Origin: Chryseobacterium formosense
GTDB lineage: Bacteria; Bacteroidota; Bacteroidia; Flavobacteriales; Weeksellaceae
Length of the DNA stretch: 64,000 bases
Assembly: GCF_900116415.1 (NCBI RefSeq)
Contig: NZ_FPAP01000002.1
Location: 186,001 to 250,000 of the forward strand
Direction: 5' to 3'
Shown in pieces: positions 44,490 through 53,931 of the stretch. A model generated the notes under the pieces. That model was not told where the DNA came from. It saw nothing but the letters and a program-made list of their open reading frames with translations, and searched no databases. The position numbers and the translations under genes were made by a program. Numbering within the stretch: the stretch's first letter is position 1; every line of letters starts with the position of its first letter.

Positions 44490-46331
44490 ATGAAAAAATC
44501 GTTAATCATCCTTTTTACGTTTGTTATTTCGCAGTTTCAGGCTCAGCAAAAAGCCTATTATCAGCAGGCTGCACAATATAAAATGGATATCGACGTCAAT
44601 GCAGAAGAATTTACTTACAAAGGGACACAGACTTTAAAATACCAAAACAGTTCGCCCGACGAGCTCGATGTGGTGTATTTCCATTTATACTGGAATGCTT
44701 TTAAACCAAATTCCATGATGGATCAAAGAGTGGCAAGTCAGGGAAAAAACGGGGATTCCAGATTACAGAAAGACGGAATTTCAAGATTGGCATCTATTCC
44801 GAAAAACGAAGAAGGAGCTCAAAACATTCACTGGATTAAGCAAAACGGAAAAAACCTGAAATTCGAAATCCAGGAAACCGTAATGAAAGTGTATTTGGAT
44901 AAGCCGATGAAACCTCGTTCAAAAACAACTTTCACTATGGAATGGGATGCGGTAATTCCTCAACAAATTAGACGTAGCGGAAGAAATAACCGTGAAGGTG
45001 TTGATATGACAATGACGCAATGGTATCCTAAAATTGCTGAATATGATTACGACGGATGGGCAACTTTCGATTACATCGGTAGAGAATTTCATGCACCGTT
45101 TGCGGATTTTGATGTGACAATTAAAATCAACAAAGATTATATTGTCGGAGCGGGAGGAACGCTTTTAAATCCGACTGAAGTAAAAGGTTATGATGCTTCA
45201 GCACAGATTAAAACAGACCAAAATAAAGCAACCTGGAAATGGAAAGCTAAAAATATGCTCGACTTTGCCTGGGCTGCAGACCGTGATTATTCGGTAGAAA
45301 GCTTTGAGGTTTCAGAAGGTCCGAAAGTGTATTTTGTGTATCAGAAAAACGATAAAACTAAATATTGGGGTGAAGCAAAACCTTACGTAACCAGATATTT
45401 CCAAATCATGAATTCTAAATTCGGGAAATATGCCTATCCTTCTTACGCATTTATCCAGGGTGGCGATGGCGGAATGGAATACGGAATGTGTACCATGATT
45501 CTGGGTGAAGCAAAAAATCTTGAGGATTTAATGGGATTAATGGTGCATGAAGGTTCTCACTCGTGGTATCAGCAAATGTTGGCGACCAACGAACCGACAA
45601 GACCTTGGATGGATGAAGGTTTTACAAGTTATGCTGAAAGCTACGTAATGCATCAGTTGTTTCCACCAAAAGATAACAGACCGAATGCTTTCGTTGAAAA
45701 ACTTGATGCGTACAGAAAGTTTCTGAAAAAGGGAATTGAAGAACCTGCGGTTTGGTTGGGTGATCATCATGACAACGGTTCGGCATATTCCTACGCAAGT
45801 TACGTGAAAGGAGAATTGTACTTGGTGCAATTGGGGTACATTGTCGGAGAAGAAAATTTGTCTAAAATTATGACTGAGTATTTCAAAGAATGGAGCATGA
45901 AACATCCTACAGACAGAGATTTCCTACACATCGCACAGAAAGTTTCAGGCATGGATTTGAAATGGTTTCATCATTATTGGATTAATACGACTAAAACAAT
46001 CGATTACGGAATTAAAGATGTTCAGTATGGTGATAAGTCAACAACGATAACTTTGATAAATAATGGTCAAGTTCCTATGCCGATTGACTTCTCTGTAATT
46101 ACTGCGGATAACAAAATCGTGAATTACCAGATTCCTTTAAATATGACGCATACCTGGAAAACCAAAGATGCTTTCGGAGAATTTACTACTTTAAAATACT
46201 GGCCGTGGATACAGAAAGAATACACGTTTACGATTCCTTACAACAAATCTCAGATAAGCGCTTTAGGAATAGACCCAAGCGAAAGAATGGCAGATGTGAA
46301 TTCTGAAGATAATTTTGTTGAAGTGAAGTAA
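44490..46331 (+). CDS. Secreted M1 family metallopeptidase
   Basis: The 613-residue protein has a signal peptide (MKKSLIILFTFVISQFQA), an N-terminal beta-saddle domain and a gluzincin catalytic domain with zinc motif HEGSH (about residue 353, in LMVHEGSHSWYQ) and the third ligand in WMDEGFTSYAES. This is the M1 aminopeptidase arrangement. The exopeptidase motif GXMEN is represented by GGMEYGMCT. It probably trims peptides in the periplasm or outside the cell. No sorting domain is present. A hairpin terminator follows. Confidence 0.92.
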   Translation: MKKSLIILFTFVISQFQAQQKAYYQQAAQYKMDIDVNAEEFTYKGTQTLKYQNSSPDELDVVYFHLYWNAFKPNSMMDQRVASQGKNGDSRLQKDGISRLASIPKNEEGAQNIHWIKQNGKNLKFEIQETVMKVYLDKPMKPRSKTTFTMEWDAVIPQQIRRSGRNNREGVDMTMTQWYPKIAEYDYDGWATFDYIGREFHAPFADFDVTIKINKDYIVGAGGTLLNPTEVKGYDASAQIKTDQNKATWKWKAKNMLDFAWAADRDYSVESFEVSEGPKVYFVYQKNDKTKYWGEAKPYVTRYFQIMNSKFGKYAYPSYAFIQGGDGGMEYGMCTMILGEAKNLEDLMGLMVHEGSHSWYQQMLATNEPTRPWMDEGFTSYAESYVMHQLFPPKDNRPNAFVEKLDAYRKFLKKGIEEPAVWLGDHHDNGSAYSYASYVKGELYLVQLGYIVGEENLSKIMTEYFKEWSMKHPTDRDFLHIAQKVSGMDLKWFHHYWINTTKTIDYGIKDVQYGDKSTTITLINNGQVPMPIDFSVITADNKIVNYQIPLNMTHTWKTKDAFGEFTTLKYWPWIQKEYTFTIPYNKSQISALGIDPSERMADVNSEDNFVEVK

Positions 46332-46350
46332 TGAAGTTTTAAATAAATCT

Positions 46351-46385
46351 AAAATCCCCGAAGACTTTTCTTTGGGGATTTTGTT
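46351..46385 (+). terminator. Terminator of the M1 peptidase gene
   Basis: A 12-bp stem (AAAATCCCCGAA at 46351-46362 with 46371-46382, one G-T pair) has an 8-base loop and ends in a short T run. Confidence 0.85.
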
Positions 46386-46485
46386 TAAATTCAATTCAGA
46401 GCGGATAAAATAAATATTCCCTTTAATAGTGACAAATTCTGTAACATTTAAACCATTATCTTTACTAATATTTAAAAAGTAAACT

Positions 46486-47949
46486 ATGTTTAAAAGATTT
46501 TTGAAGCTGGAGTGGAAAAGTTTTTTTAGAGGATCTTCAGTCGGGATTAATCTGGCGATGAAGATTTTCAGAATTATCGGGATTTGTTTCTTTATTTTTT
46601 GGCTTGCCATGATGTCTTTCATTGCGTATTACTATGTACAGGAAGAAATGAAGGAGGATCCGTTGAAAATTATTTCACGTTTTCTGATTATTGGCTGGGT
46701 AATCGATTTGGTTTTCAAATACATGATTCAGCAGATTCCGACGCAGAATATCAAGCCTTTTCTTACACTTAATATTCCCAAAAAAGTGGTGGTCAATTAC
46801 ACTTTGATTAAAACATTTCTCACGCCGCTGAGTTGGTTTAATTCAATATTTATTATAACATTTTGCGGAATTTTAGCCTTTAACGGATATGGTTTTCTGG
46901 GGATTTTTACTTGGTTTGTAGGAGTTTCATCAATGTTTTATCTGAATAATTTTCTCAATCTTTTATTTAATGATAAAGAGAATGTAGCGATTGGGGTAGG
47001 CGTTGTTATTGCCGCTTTATCTGCTTTGAATTATTATGATATTGTTCCGGTTTTATCTTACTCCGAAAAGTTTTTCTATAATCTTTACGAGCGACCTTAT
47101 TTTGCGGTAGTTCCTGTGATGCTTTTCGCAGGTCTTTGGAAGGTAACCTACAATTACATCCGAAAAGGATTTTATCTTGATGAAGGTCTCGAAGCTAAAA
47201 AAGAAATCGGGAAAACCGAAAACATTGCTTTCCTGAATAAATATGGTGCTATCGGAACTTTTATCAATAATGATATTAAGATGTTGAAGCGTAATAAAGT
47301 AACGAAAGGCGTTTTAATAGGAAGTTTTATGTTCGTATTCTATGGTTTACTGATGTTTACCAGCGAAATATACAGCACGCCCACAATGATGATGTTTATG
47401 GGACTTTTCGTAACGGGAGGTTTTCAGTTTACTTTCGGACAAAGAGTTCCTGCATTTGACAGCGCTTATTATCCTTTGATGATGACGCAGAATGTTCCTT
47501 ACAAAGAATATCTAAAGGCAAAATGGTGGCTGATGAATATTGTTACGGCAATCTCTATAATTATCGCCTTATTTTACGCATATTTCGGTTGGAATGTTTA
47601 CTTCGCATTTTTTGCGGCAGGATTGTACAATATTGGAGTGAACTCACAATTTACGCTTTGGTCCGGTGCTTATAATAAAAACTTGATTGATCTTAATGCT
47701 AAAGAAAAAAGAGTCGGTCAAAAAAATACACTTAGCTTCAAGGCTTTTATTTTAATGATTCCTAAAATGATCTTACCAATGGTAGTTTATGGTGTGACGG
47801 AAAAACTTTTTGGTATTCCTGCAGCAGTTGTGACGATTGGTGTTTTAGGATTAATTGGCTTTCTTCTCCGTGAAAAAATCTTCGATATTATTATTAAAAA
47901 ATATAAAACCGAAAAATACAGCACGATTGAGGCTTTTAAGAAAGATTAA
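46486..47949 (+). CDS. DUF5687 family membrane protein, ABC exporter permease
   Basis: The 487-residue protein has about twelve hydrophobic helices and the DUF5687 start MFKRFLKLEWKSFFRGSS. Proteins of this family in Bacteroidota are usually encoded beside an ABC ATPase, as here, and are taken to be its membrane partner. The substrate is unknown. Charged cytoplasmic segments such as LEAKKEIGKTENIAFLNKYG could dock the ATPase. A TATCTTTA element (46457-46464) lies before the start, preceded by TGTAACA (46440-46446). Confidence 0.83.
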   Translation: MFKRFLKLEWKSFFRGSSVGINLAMKIFRIIGICFFIFWLAMMSFIAYYYVQEEMKEDPLKIISRFLIIGWVIDLVFKYMIQQIPTQNIKPFLTLNIPKKVVVNYTLIKTFLTPLSWFNSIFIITFCGILAFNGYGFLGIFTWFVGVSSMFYLNNFLNLLFNDKENVAIGVGVVIAALSALNYYDIVPVLSYSEKFFYNLYERPYFAVVPVMLFAGLWKVTYNYIRKGFYLDEGLEAKKEIGKTENIAFLNKYGAIGTFINNDIKMLKRNKVTKGVLIGSFMFVFYGLLMFTSEIYSTPTMMMFMGLFVTGGFQFTFGQRVPAFDSAYYPLMMTQNVPYKEYLKAKWWLMNIVTAISIIIALFYAYFGWNVYFAFFAAGLYNIGVNSQFTLWSGAYNKNLIDLNAKEKRVGQKNTLSFKAFILMIPKMILPMVVYGVTEKLFGIPAAVVTIGVLGLIGFLLREKIFDIIIKKYKTEKYSTIEAFKKD

Positions 47950-48011
47950 TTTTTGAAGAGCCAAGATAAAAGGCAAAAGTGAATAAGTATTTTTGTTGAT
48001 AAACTATTCAT

Positions 48012-48094
48012 GTCTTTGCTGAGTGTAACGCCTTTGCGACCGAAAATATTCACTGTTAAAATGAAATAAATCTTTGCGAACATTGCGTTAAAAA
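48012..48094 (+). repeat. CTTTGCG-type intergenic repeat fragments
   Basis: The gap between the permease and ATPase genes contains GTCTTTGCTGAGTGTAACG, CCTTTGCGACCG and TCTTTGCGAACATTGCGTT followed by AAAAAC. The same words occur near 20230-20310. They look like worn copies of a dispersed intergenic repeat. Confidence 0.5.
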
Positions 48095-48120
48095 CAAACA
48101 ACAAAATTAAAATCAAAACA

Positions 48121-48867
48121 ATGATCACAATACAAAATTTAAAGAAAACATACGGGAACGCAACCGTTCTTAATATAGAAAATTTAGAAATTACCAAAGG
48201 CGAAACCTTCGGTTTGGTTGGAAACAACGGAGCCGGAAAGACAACGCTTTTCAGTTTAATGCTCGATTTGATACAGCCGACAACAGGTTTTGTGAGTGTT
48301 GAAAATATCAAAGTAAACGAATCTGAAGCTTGGAAAAACAAAGTTTCTGCTTTTATCGATGAAACTTTTTTAATTGGATATCTTACTCCCGAAGAATATT
48401 TCTATTTTATCGGCGAACTGAGAGGGCAGAATAAAGCTTCTGTGGATGAATTTTTAAAGCAGTTCCATGATTTGTTTAACGGCGAAATCATCAATTCCGG
48501 AAAATATGTAAGAGATTTATCTAAAGGAAACCAGAAAAAAGTCGGCATTATCGGCGCATTAATTGGTAAGCCGGATATCATTATTTTAGACGAACCTTTT
48601 GCCAACCTAGATCCATCCACACAAATCAAATTAAAAAATATGATCCGTGATTTTGCCAAGGAAAACGGAGTAACGTTTTTAATTTCAAGCCATGATCTTG
48701 CGCACACCACAGAAGTTTGTAACAGAATTGTTGTCGTAAACAAAGGTGAAGTTGTTCAGGATATCCAAACAACGCCTGAAACTTTACGTCAGCTTGAAAA
48801 ATATTTTGAAGATCAGGTTAACTCTGGAAAGACCGAAATTATTTCTGAAGAAACCTCATCAATCTAA
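48121..48867 (+). CDS. ABC transporter ATP-binding protein
   Basis: This 248-residue ATPase powers the DUF5687 permease. It has Walker A GNNGAGKTTLFSL (about 36-48), a signature LSKGNQKKVG, Walker B IIILDEPFANLDP and the H-loop in LISSHDLAHT. It is of the CcmA/NatA exporter class. The C-terminal 40 residues (DIQTTPETLRQLEKYFEDQV) are typical of these exporters. The gene follows the permease after 171 bases of repeat-like DNA, so co-transcription is likely but not tight. Confidence 0.94.
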   Translation: MITIQNLKKTYGNATVLNIENLEITKGETFGLVGNNGAGKTTLFSLMLDLIQPTTGFVSVENIKVNESEAWKNKVSAFIDETFLIGYLTPEEYFYFIGELRGQNKASVDEFLKQFHDLFNGEIINSGKYVRDLSKGNQKKVGIIGALIGKPDIIILDEPFANLDPSTQIKLKNMIRDFAKENGVTFLISSHDLAHTTEVCNRIVVVNKGEVVQDIQTTPETLRQLEKYFEDQVNSGKTEIISEETSSI

Positions 48868-48904
48868 GATTTTTAAAAGAGCACAAGGTGGCGACATCAT
48901 ACAG

Positions 48905-48929
48905 CATCGGGTATAGCCCGATGTTTTTT
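48905..48929 (+). terminator. Terminator of the ABC exporter operon
   Basis: The 7-bp GC-rich stem CATCGGG/CCCGATG (48905-48911 and 48917-48923) is followed by six T. Confidence 0.85.
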
Positions 48930-49030
48930 GATAAATAATAAATTGAGTTGTATTAGGATAATAATTTAAAAAAAATATAACATTCATTTTCAGTTGGTTA
49001 TATTGGTTTAAACAAAAAAATAAAATTTTC

Positions 49031-49057
49031 TGTAACCATTTTAAACTTTTACTGTCT
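49031..49057 (+). promoter_or_regulatory. Candidate ECF-type promoter of the sigma factor operon
   Basis: TGTAACC (49031-49037) and TGTCT (49053-49057) are 15 bases apart. This resembles the -35 AAC and -10 GTC type used by ECF sigma factors and would allow autoregulation. It lies 46 bases before the sigma gene. No TAnnTTTG element is seen there. Confidence 0.4.
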
Positions 49058-49065
49058 TTACTATA

Positions 49066-49094
49066 GAAATCGAAGATTCGACGAAGTCAAACAG
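49066..49094 (+). repeat. 29-base dispersed repeat, copy 2
   Basis: It matches 20174-20202 at 27 of 29 positions and has the same inner inverted repeat TCGAAGATTCGA. It ends 8 bases before the sigma factor ATG, so it lies in the leader of that operon. Confidence 0.75.
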
Positions 49095-49102
49095 AATAAA
49101 CC

Positions 49103-49663
49103 ATGAAGCTTTTGTTTAATAATAAAAAAGAAGATTTGCTGAGCCGCCTCAAAAGGCAGGATCCGGCTGCGCAGAAAATCTTTTATGATCAGAGTGTAAA
49201 AAAATTCCTGAGTGTGGCAAAAAGTTATGTCAGCGATTTGTATCAGGCCGAAGACTGCGTGATCAAAGCATTCTGTAAGATTTTTAAACATATCGAAAGC
49301 TTTCGTGGTGAAGGAAATTTCGAAGGTTGGGCGAGAAAAATTGTGGTTAACGAATGCCTCAATTTTATCAAAAGCCGCAAAACGGTTTTTTATCTCGACG
49401 ACGTTCATGCTTCTGTTCTGGAAGATTTACGCGAAGAGCCTGTAGATTTTGATTTTAATGCACAGGAACTTCTCGATCAGCTTCCGGATGCGTACCGAAT
49501 GGTTTTCAACCTTTATGTGATTGAAGAATACTCGCATCAGGAAATAGCAGACACACTGAATATTTCTTTGGCTGTAAGCAAAACACAACTCTTCAGAGCT
49601 AAAGAAAAATTAAGAAAGATTTACTTTCAACAACAAAAAAAACTGAAAAATGAACTCGTATAA
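49103..49663 (+). CDS. ECF-type RNA polymerase sigma factor
   Basis: The 186-residue protein has the two ECF domains. Region 2 includes FYDQSVKKFLSVAKSYVSD, the Asp-rich patch region AEDCVIKAFCKIFKHIESFRG and NFEGWARKIVVNECLNF. Region 4 includes LPDAYRMVFNLYVIEEYSHQEIADTLNISLAVSKTQLFRAKEKL, a helix-turn-helix. It overlaps the next gene, a membrane anti-sigma factor, by 14 bases. With the barrel protein and protease that follow, it looks like an envelope-sensing unit. Confidence 0.94.
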   Translation: MKLLFNNKKEDLLSRLKRQDPAAQKIFYDQSVKKFLSVAKSYVSDLYQAEDCVIKAFCKIFKHIESFRGEGNFEGWARKIVVNECLNFIKSRKTVFYLDDVHASVLEDLREEPVDFDFNAQELLDQLPDAYRMVFNLYVIEEYSHQEIADTLNISLAVSKTQLFRAKEKLRKIYFQQQKKLKNELV

Positions 49664-50261
49664 AGATAATTTTGAATACCAGATAAAAAAACAGATCGAC
49701 GAAAGAGAAATTGCTCCTTCAAGAGATTTATGGGCAGATATTCAGGCTCAAACTGAAAATATCCAACCCAAAAAATCAAATCTTAACTGGGTTTTACTGG
49801 CTGCTTGTTTTGTTTTGCTATTCGGTTTAGGAGCGGTTTTGTTCTTAAATAATGATACTGAATCTACGGTGCAAATCGCTGAAACAGGAAAAAAGCCTTC
49901 TGTGAAAGAACAGGATGCTGAAATACAGCCGGAGAAAATAAATTCTCAGGAAATTATTCAAAAGCAAAAGGAAGAGAGATTTACTCAGACTAATAATTCG
50001 CCAACTGAATTAAAAATAGAAAAAGAAATTCTTATAAAAAATGATCTTCCATTAATTAAAGAAAACCCTTCTGAAATTGCTTCTCAGATCATTCAGAATC
50101 AGCCGGCGAAAATCATGGCAAAATCCGATTCTGTAAAGGTTCAGAAGAAAAAAAGATATGTTGATCCTTCAACGCTGCTTTTTTCTGTAGAGCATAAAGA
50201 TGTCATCGATAAATCGAAGGATGGGAGCAATGTAGCGACCATCGACCTCAATACGAAATAA
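49650..50261 (+). CDS. Membrane-bound anti-sigma factor-like protein
   Basis: The 203-residue protein has a short cytoplasmic part with the pattern DNFEYQIKKQIDEREIAPSRDLWADI, one membrane segment at about 46-64 (NWVLLAACFVLLFGLGAVL) and a charged extracytoplasmic part rich in Lys, Glu and Gln without clear domains. The 14-base overlap with the sigma gene and this topology support an anti-sigma role. The N-terminal region is too short for a classical ZAS domain. The periplasmic tail could be a protease target. Confidence 0.75.
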   Translation: MNSYKDNFEYQIKKQIDEREIAPSRDLWADIQAQTENIQPKKSNLNWVLLAACFVLLFGLGAVLFLNNDTESTVQIAETGKKPSVKEQDAEIQPEKINSQEIIQKQKEERFTQTNNSPTELKIEKEILIKNDLPLIKENPSEIASQIIQNQPAKIMAKSDSVKVQKKKRYVDPSTLLFSVEHKDVIDKSKDGSNVATIDLNTK

Positions 50262-50290
50262 CCCAATTTTAAATTTAAAAAAATAAAAAT

Positions 50291-51328
50291 ATGATCAAGA
50301 AATTTATCATCACAGGAATGTTGTGCCTTGTTGCGACCTCAATGAATGCACAAAGAAAAACATTTAGCCTGAATCTTCAGCCAAAAGAAGATACTACGGT
50401 AAGCCCGATTGTGAAGGAGAAAGTTGAAGAATACGCTTCGAAAATCAACGAAATCATTCAGGAAGAAAAAACACAGATGGAAACCGAACTGAGGTTTCTT
50501 CAGGAAAAAAATCTTGACAAAGCTGAGTTTGATAAGCAAAAAGCTCAGATTGCAGATACGTATTCTCAAAAAATAGATACAAGAATTGAAGCTTTGGGAT
50601 TTGATTTGGATCAGGTGATTCAAAAACAGGTAAGATATTCTCTTTTGAATTCTGATGTCACTTCAAATGAAGAATTAAAAGAAAAACTGTTGAAAAAGTT
50701 TCAGTCTAAAAAAAGCTTTGATCCTTATATTTCTTACGGAGTTATGACTTTAACGAATGATAAACCGGATAATGATTTAGATAAAAACTTAGGTTACGCC
50801 AATAACTTTGAATTTGGTTTAAAATTTAATTATCAGTTTGGCAGAACCAGTCCGTGGGGATTAATTTCAGGTTTAGGCTTTTCCTGGAGAACAGTTCGTA
50901 CGGATAATAATATGGTTTTTGCAAAACAAAACGGAGATGTTTTTCTTACTAAATATGAAGGAAGTCTTGATAAATCGAAATTAAGAACAGGTTATCTGAT
51001 GATTCCTTTAGGTTTTCAATATAATTTTTCAAAGCTGAAAAGTGCCGGAATGGATGTTCAGTACAGGCCTTATTCAGATGGTTTCAGAGTTGGTGCAAAC
51101 GTTTACGGCGGAATTAAAATGGCTACGAACAATATTGTGAAAGAAGACAGCCAGGGTTTCAGAGATCGCTCAAATTATCAGGTAAATCCTTTTGTTTACG
51201 GAGCTCAGGTAACGCTTTCTTATGACAATATTTCTCTTTTCGTAAAAAAAGATTTCAGCAATTTCTTCAAAGATTCTTATTTTGAAAACGACAAGGCTCT
51301 GGTTTTCGGAGTGGCTTTAGGATGGTAA
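50291..51328 (+). CDS. Predicted outer-membrane beta-barrel protein with coiled-coil region
   Basis: The 345-residue product has a signal peptide (MIKKFIITGMLCLVATSMNA), a helical, probably coiled-coil stretch (KEKVEEYASKINEIIQEEKTQ to about residue 110), then about 230 residues of alternating beta-strand pattern (FEFGLKFNYQFGRTSPWGLISGLGFSWRT) ending in FGVALGW with a terminal aromatic residue, the mark of an outer-membrane barrel. It is the third gene of the sigma operon. Family unknown to me; it could be a sensor or a target of the regulon. Confidence 0.7.
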   Translation: MIKKFIITGMLCLVATSMNAQRKTFSLNLQPKEDTTVSPIVKEKVEEYASKINEIIQEEKTQMETELRFLQEKNLDKAEFDKQKAQIADTYSQKIDTRIEALGFDLDQVIQKQVRYSLLNSDVTSNEELKEKLLKKFQSKKSFDPYISYGVMTLTNDKPDNDLDKNLGYANNFEFGLKFNYQFGRTSPWGLISGLGFSWRTVRTDNNMVFAKQNGDVFLTKYEGSLDKSKLRTGYLMIPLGFQYNFSKLKSAGMDVQYRPYSDGFRVGANVYGGIKMATNNIVKEDSQGFRDRSNYQVNPFVYGAQVTLSYDNISLFVKKDFSNFFKDSYFENDKALVFGVALGW

Positions 51329-51344
51329 TTTATTACGTTTGAAG

Positions 51345-52394
51345 ATGAAGAAGATTTTATTACTGATCGGCATATTCTGCATTGTTTTCAAGGGGAATGC
51401 ACAAAAGCTAAAGACATCGCGGGACAGCACAAAAATATTTTACGATAAAATCTTTAAAGCTTTCGAAGTTGCTTACTTATACAAAAAAGATTACGATTGG
51501 AAGAAGTTAAAGACTGAGACATTTCAAAACTTAGAATCTGCAAAAGATTTTAAGGGATCTTTATCTGAAGTTAAAGTTTTATTTGAAAAAGTTAATGCCA
51601 ATCATTCGGTTGTGTCTTATCAGGAGAAAACGTATGGGATGAAAACAAATATCCCATGGGATAATTTCAGTGAGCAATGGATGAAGAAGTTTAATGCCAA
51701 GCCGAAATTTGAAGCTCAGGTTTTAGATGGAAAATATGGTTACATCTTAATGCCCAATATATCATCGGATGATTTCAGTAATGAATATATAAATAAAACA
51801 GCACAGCTTATGTATGACAAAATTGCAGAATTGAAAACCAATAATAATCTGGAGGGATGGATTGTTGATCTTCGTTTCAATAGCGGTGGAAACTCTGCGC
51901 CGATGTTGTTGGCTCTTTATGATTTGCTGGGAGATAATGTAGTTTGGGGAATGCTGGATGAAGATAAAAAACGTGCTGATTGGACGAGGCTCAATAAAGG
52001 CGCATACGATCAGGGAAATAAAAATCCGTCTAATATAAAACCAAAAGGAGAGCTTTTAGATGAAGCCAAAGTTGCAGTACTTATAGGTGGATTAACGGCA
52101 AGTTCGGGAGAAATTACAGCATTAGCGTTTAAAGGGAGAGTTAATACTGTTTTTATTGGCGAAAAAACAATGGGTAAAACTACATCAAATTTTATTGTAA
52201 CGCTTCCTTTTGGTGGATTTATGTCATTGAGTAATGGGTATGATTGCGATCGGAATAAAAATTATTATGCTCAGATACCTCCGGATGTTGAGATTTCAAA
52301 ACAGGATAATTTTGAAGACTATATGTCTGACCAGAATATAAAAGAAGCAATAAAATTTTTCAAGAATAAAATTCATAATAAAAATGACATATAA
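51345..52394 (+). CDS. Secreted S41 family serine protease
   Basis: The 349-residue protein has a signal peptide (MKKILLLIGIFCIVFKGNA) and an S41 catalytic domain: GWIVDLRFNSGGNSAPML, the nucleophile Ser in GGLTASSGEITALAF and the downstream lysine in GEKTMGKTTSN. The N-terminal part is helical and I see no clear PDZ domain. The longest reading begins with TTG at 51339; ATG 51345 is preferred. As last gene of the ECF operon it may cut the anti-sigma factor or a misfolded envelope protein; this is inference. Confidence 0.88.
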   Translation: MKKILLLIGIFCIVFKGNAQKLKTSRDSTKIFYDKIFKAFEVAYLYKKDYDWKKLKTETFQNLESAKDFKGSLSEVKVLFEKVNANHSVVSYQEKTYGMKTNIPWDNFSEQWMKKFNAKPKFEAQVLDGKYGYILMPNISSDDFSNEYINKTAQLMYDKIAELKTNNNLEGWIVDLRFNSGGNSAPMLLALYDLLGDNVVWGMLDEDKKRADWTRLNKGAYDQGNKNPSNIKPKGELLDEAKVAVLIGGLTASSGEITALAFKGRVNTVFIGEKTMGKTTSNFIVTLPFGGFMSLSNGYDCDRNKNYYAQIPPDVEISKQDNFEDYMSDQNIKEAIKFFKNKIHNKNDI

Positions 52395-52446
52395 TATAAT
52401 TTGGTACAATAATTGAGATATGCATATCAACATTCACATTAACAAA

Positions 52447-52485
52447 CAAAACACTCCGCAGAATTTTCTACGGAGTGTTTTGTTT
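52447..52485. terminator. Bidirectional terminator of the sigma operon and fumC
   Basis: A 12-bp stem (CAAAACACTCCG at 52447-52458 with 52471-52482) and 12-base loop are flanked by T-rich DNA on both sides, between convergent genes. Confidence 0.87.
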
Positions 52486-52499
52486 TATGTCGTGGAATA

Positions 52500-53894
52500 T
52501 TATTTCAAGCTTCCCACCATATCTTCAGGTTTTACCCACTCTTCAAACTGTTCAGCCGTTAAAAGACCAAGATTTAAAGCTTCTTCCTTTAATGTTGTTC
52601 CGTTTTTGTGAGCGGTTTTTGCGATTTTTGCAGCATTTTCGTAACCGATATGAGTATTCAATGCAGTTACCAACATCAGAGATTTATCAACCAATTCTTT
52701 GATTCTCTCGTGATTCGGCTCGATTCCTACTGCGCAATGATCATTAAATGAAATACAAGCATCAGCAATTAATTGAGCAGATTGTAAGAAATTATAAGCC
52801 ATCACCGGTTTAAAAACATTCAATTCATAATTTCCCTGTGTTCCCGCAAAAGAAATGGTCGTATCGTTTCCTAAGACCTGTGCGCAAACCATCGTCATCG
52901 CTTCATTTTGGGTAGGATTTACTTTTCCCGGCATGATTGATGAACCTGGCTCATTTTCAGGAATATGAATTTCCCCGATTCCTGAACGTGGTCCTGAAGC
53001 CATCAATCTGATATCCTGAGCAATTTTATATAAAGAAACCGCTAATTGTTTTAAAGCGCCGTGAGATTCTACAATTGCGTCGTGAGCAGCCAAAGCTTCA
53101 AATTTATTTTCTGCCGTTACGAAAGGAAGGTTTGTGAATTTCGAGATATACTCCGCAACTTTTACGTCATAGCCTTGAGGAGTATTCAAACCTGTCCCAA
53201 CCGCAGTCCCCCCCAAAGCCAATTCGGAAAGATGAGGTAATGTGTTTTTTAAAGCTTTAATTCCGTAATTCAATTGAGCAACATATCCTGAAAATTCCTG
53301 TCCTAAAGTTAAAGGCGTGGCGTCCATCAAATGCGTTCTTCCGATTTTTACAATGTCTTTAAATGCAACAGCTTTTTCGTTCAACGTATTTTTTAGTTTC
53401 TCAACTGCCGGAATGGTTACTTCAACCACTTTCTTATAAGCTGCGATATGCATTGCGGTTGGATAGGTGTCGTTTGATGATTGAGATTTATTCACATCAT
53501 CATTCGGATGAACTTCCGTTTTGTCACCTAAGTTTCCGCCTGCATTGAAATGAGAACGGTTCGCGATCACTTCATTCACGTTCATGTTGGATTGAGTTCC
53601 TGAACCGGTTTGCCAGATCACTAAAGGAAATTGGTCATTCAGCTTTCCTTCTAAGATTTCGTCGCAGACTTTTCCGATCATGTCTCTTTTTTCAGCGGAA
53701 AGAACTCCTAAATCGGTATTGGTAAATGCTGCCGCTTTTTTTAAATAAGCAAAAGCTTCGATAATTTCGTGCGGCATAGAACCTTCCGGACCAATTTTAA
53801 AATTGTTTCTTGAACGTTCTGTTTGTGCGCCCCAAAATTTATCAGCAGGAACCTGCACTTCACCCATGGTGTCTTTTTCTATTCTGTAATTCAT
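52500..53894 (-). CDS. fumC: Class II fumarate hydratase
   Basis: FumC interconverts fumarate and L-malate without an Fe-S cluster, so it resists oxidation. The 464-residue protein shows [55 protein letters not shown] and the superfamily signature [15 protein letters not shown]. It is divergent from a class I fumarase gene, so the organism has both forms. Confidence 0.97.
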   Translation of the reverse strand: MNYRIEKDTMGEVQVPADKFWGAQTERSRNNFKIGPEGSMPHEIIEAFAYLKKAAAFTNTDLGVLSAEKRDMIGKVCDEILEGKLNDQFPLVIWQTGSGTQSNMNVNEVIANRSHFNAGGNLGDKTEVHPNDDVNKSQSSNDTYPTAMHIAAYKKVVEVTIPAVEKLKNTLNEKAVAFKDIVKIGRTHLMDATPLTLGQEFSGYVAQLNYGIKALKNTLPHLSELALGGTAVGTGLNTPQGYDVKVAEYISKFTNLPFVTAENKFEALAAHDAIVESHGALKQLAVSLYKIAQDIRLMASGPRSGIGEIHIPENEPGSSIMPGKVNPTQNEAMTMVCAQVLGNDTTISFAGTQGNYELNVFKPVMAYNFLQSAQLIADACISFNDHCAVGIEPNHERIKELVDKSLMLVTALNTHIGYENAAKIAKTAHKNGTTLKEEALNLGLLTAEQFEEWVKPEDMVGSLK

Positions 53895-53931
53895 TGTGAT
53901 TGAAATATTTGTTTCTGTTTAGTTTTAATTT

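Noticed and set aside
47946..48341. A 131-codon minus-strand open frame over the ABC exporter gap
   Set aside because: It crosses repeat-like DNA and the antisense of the ATPase; no coding features.
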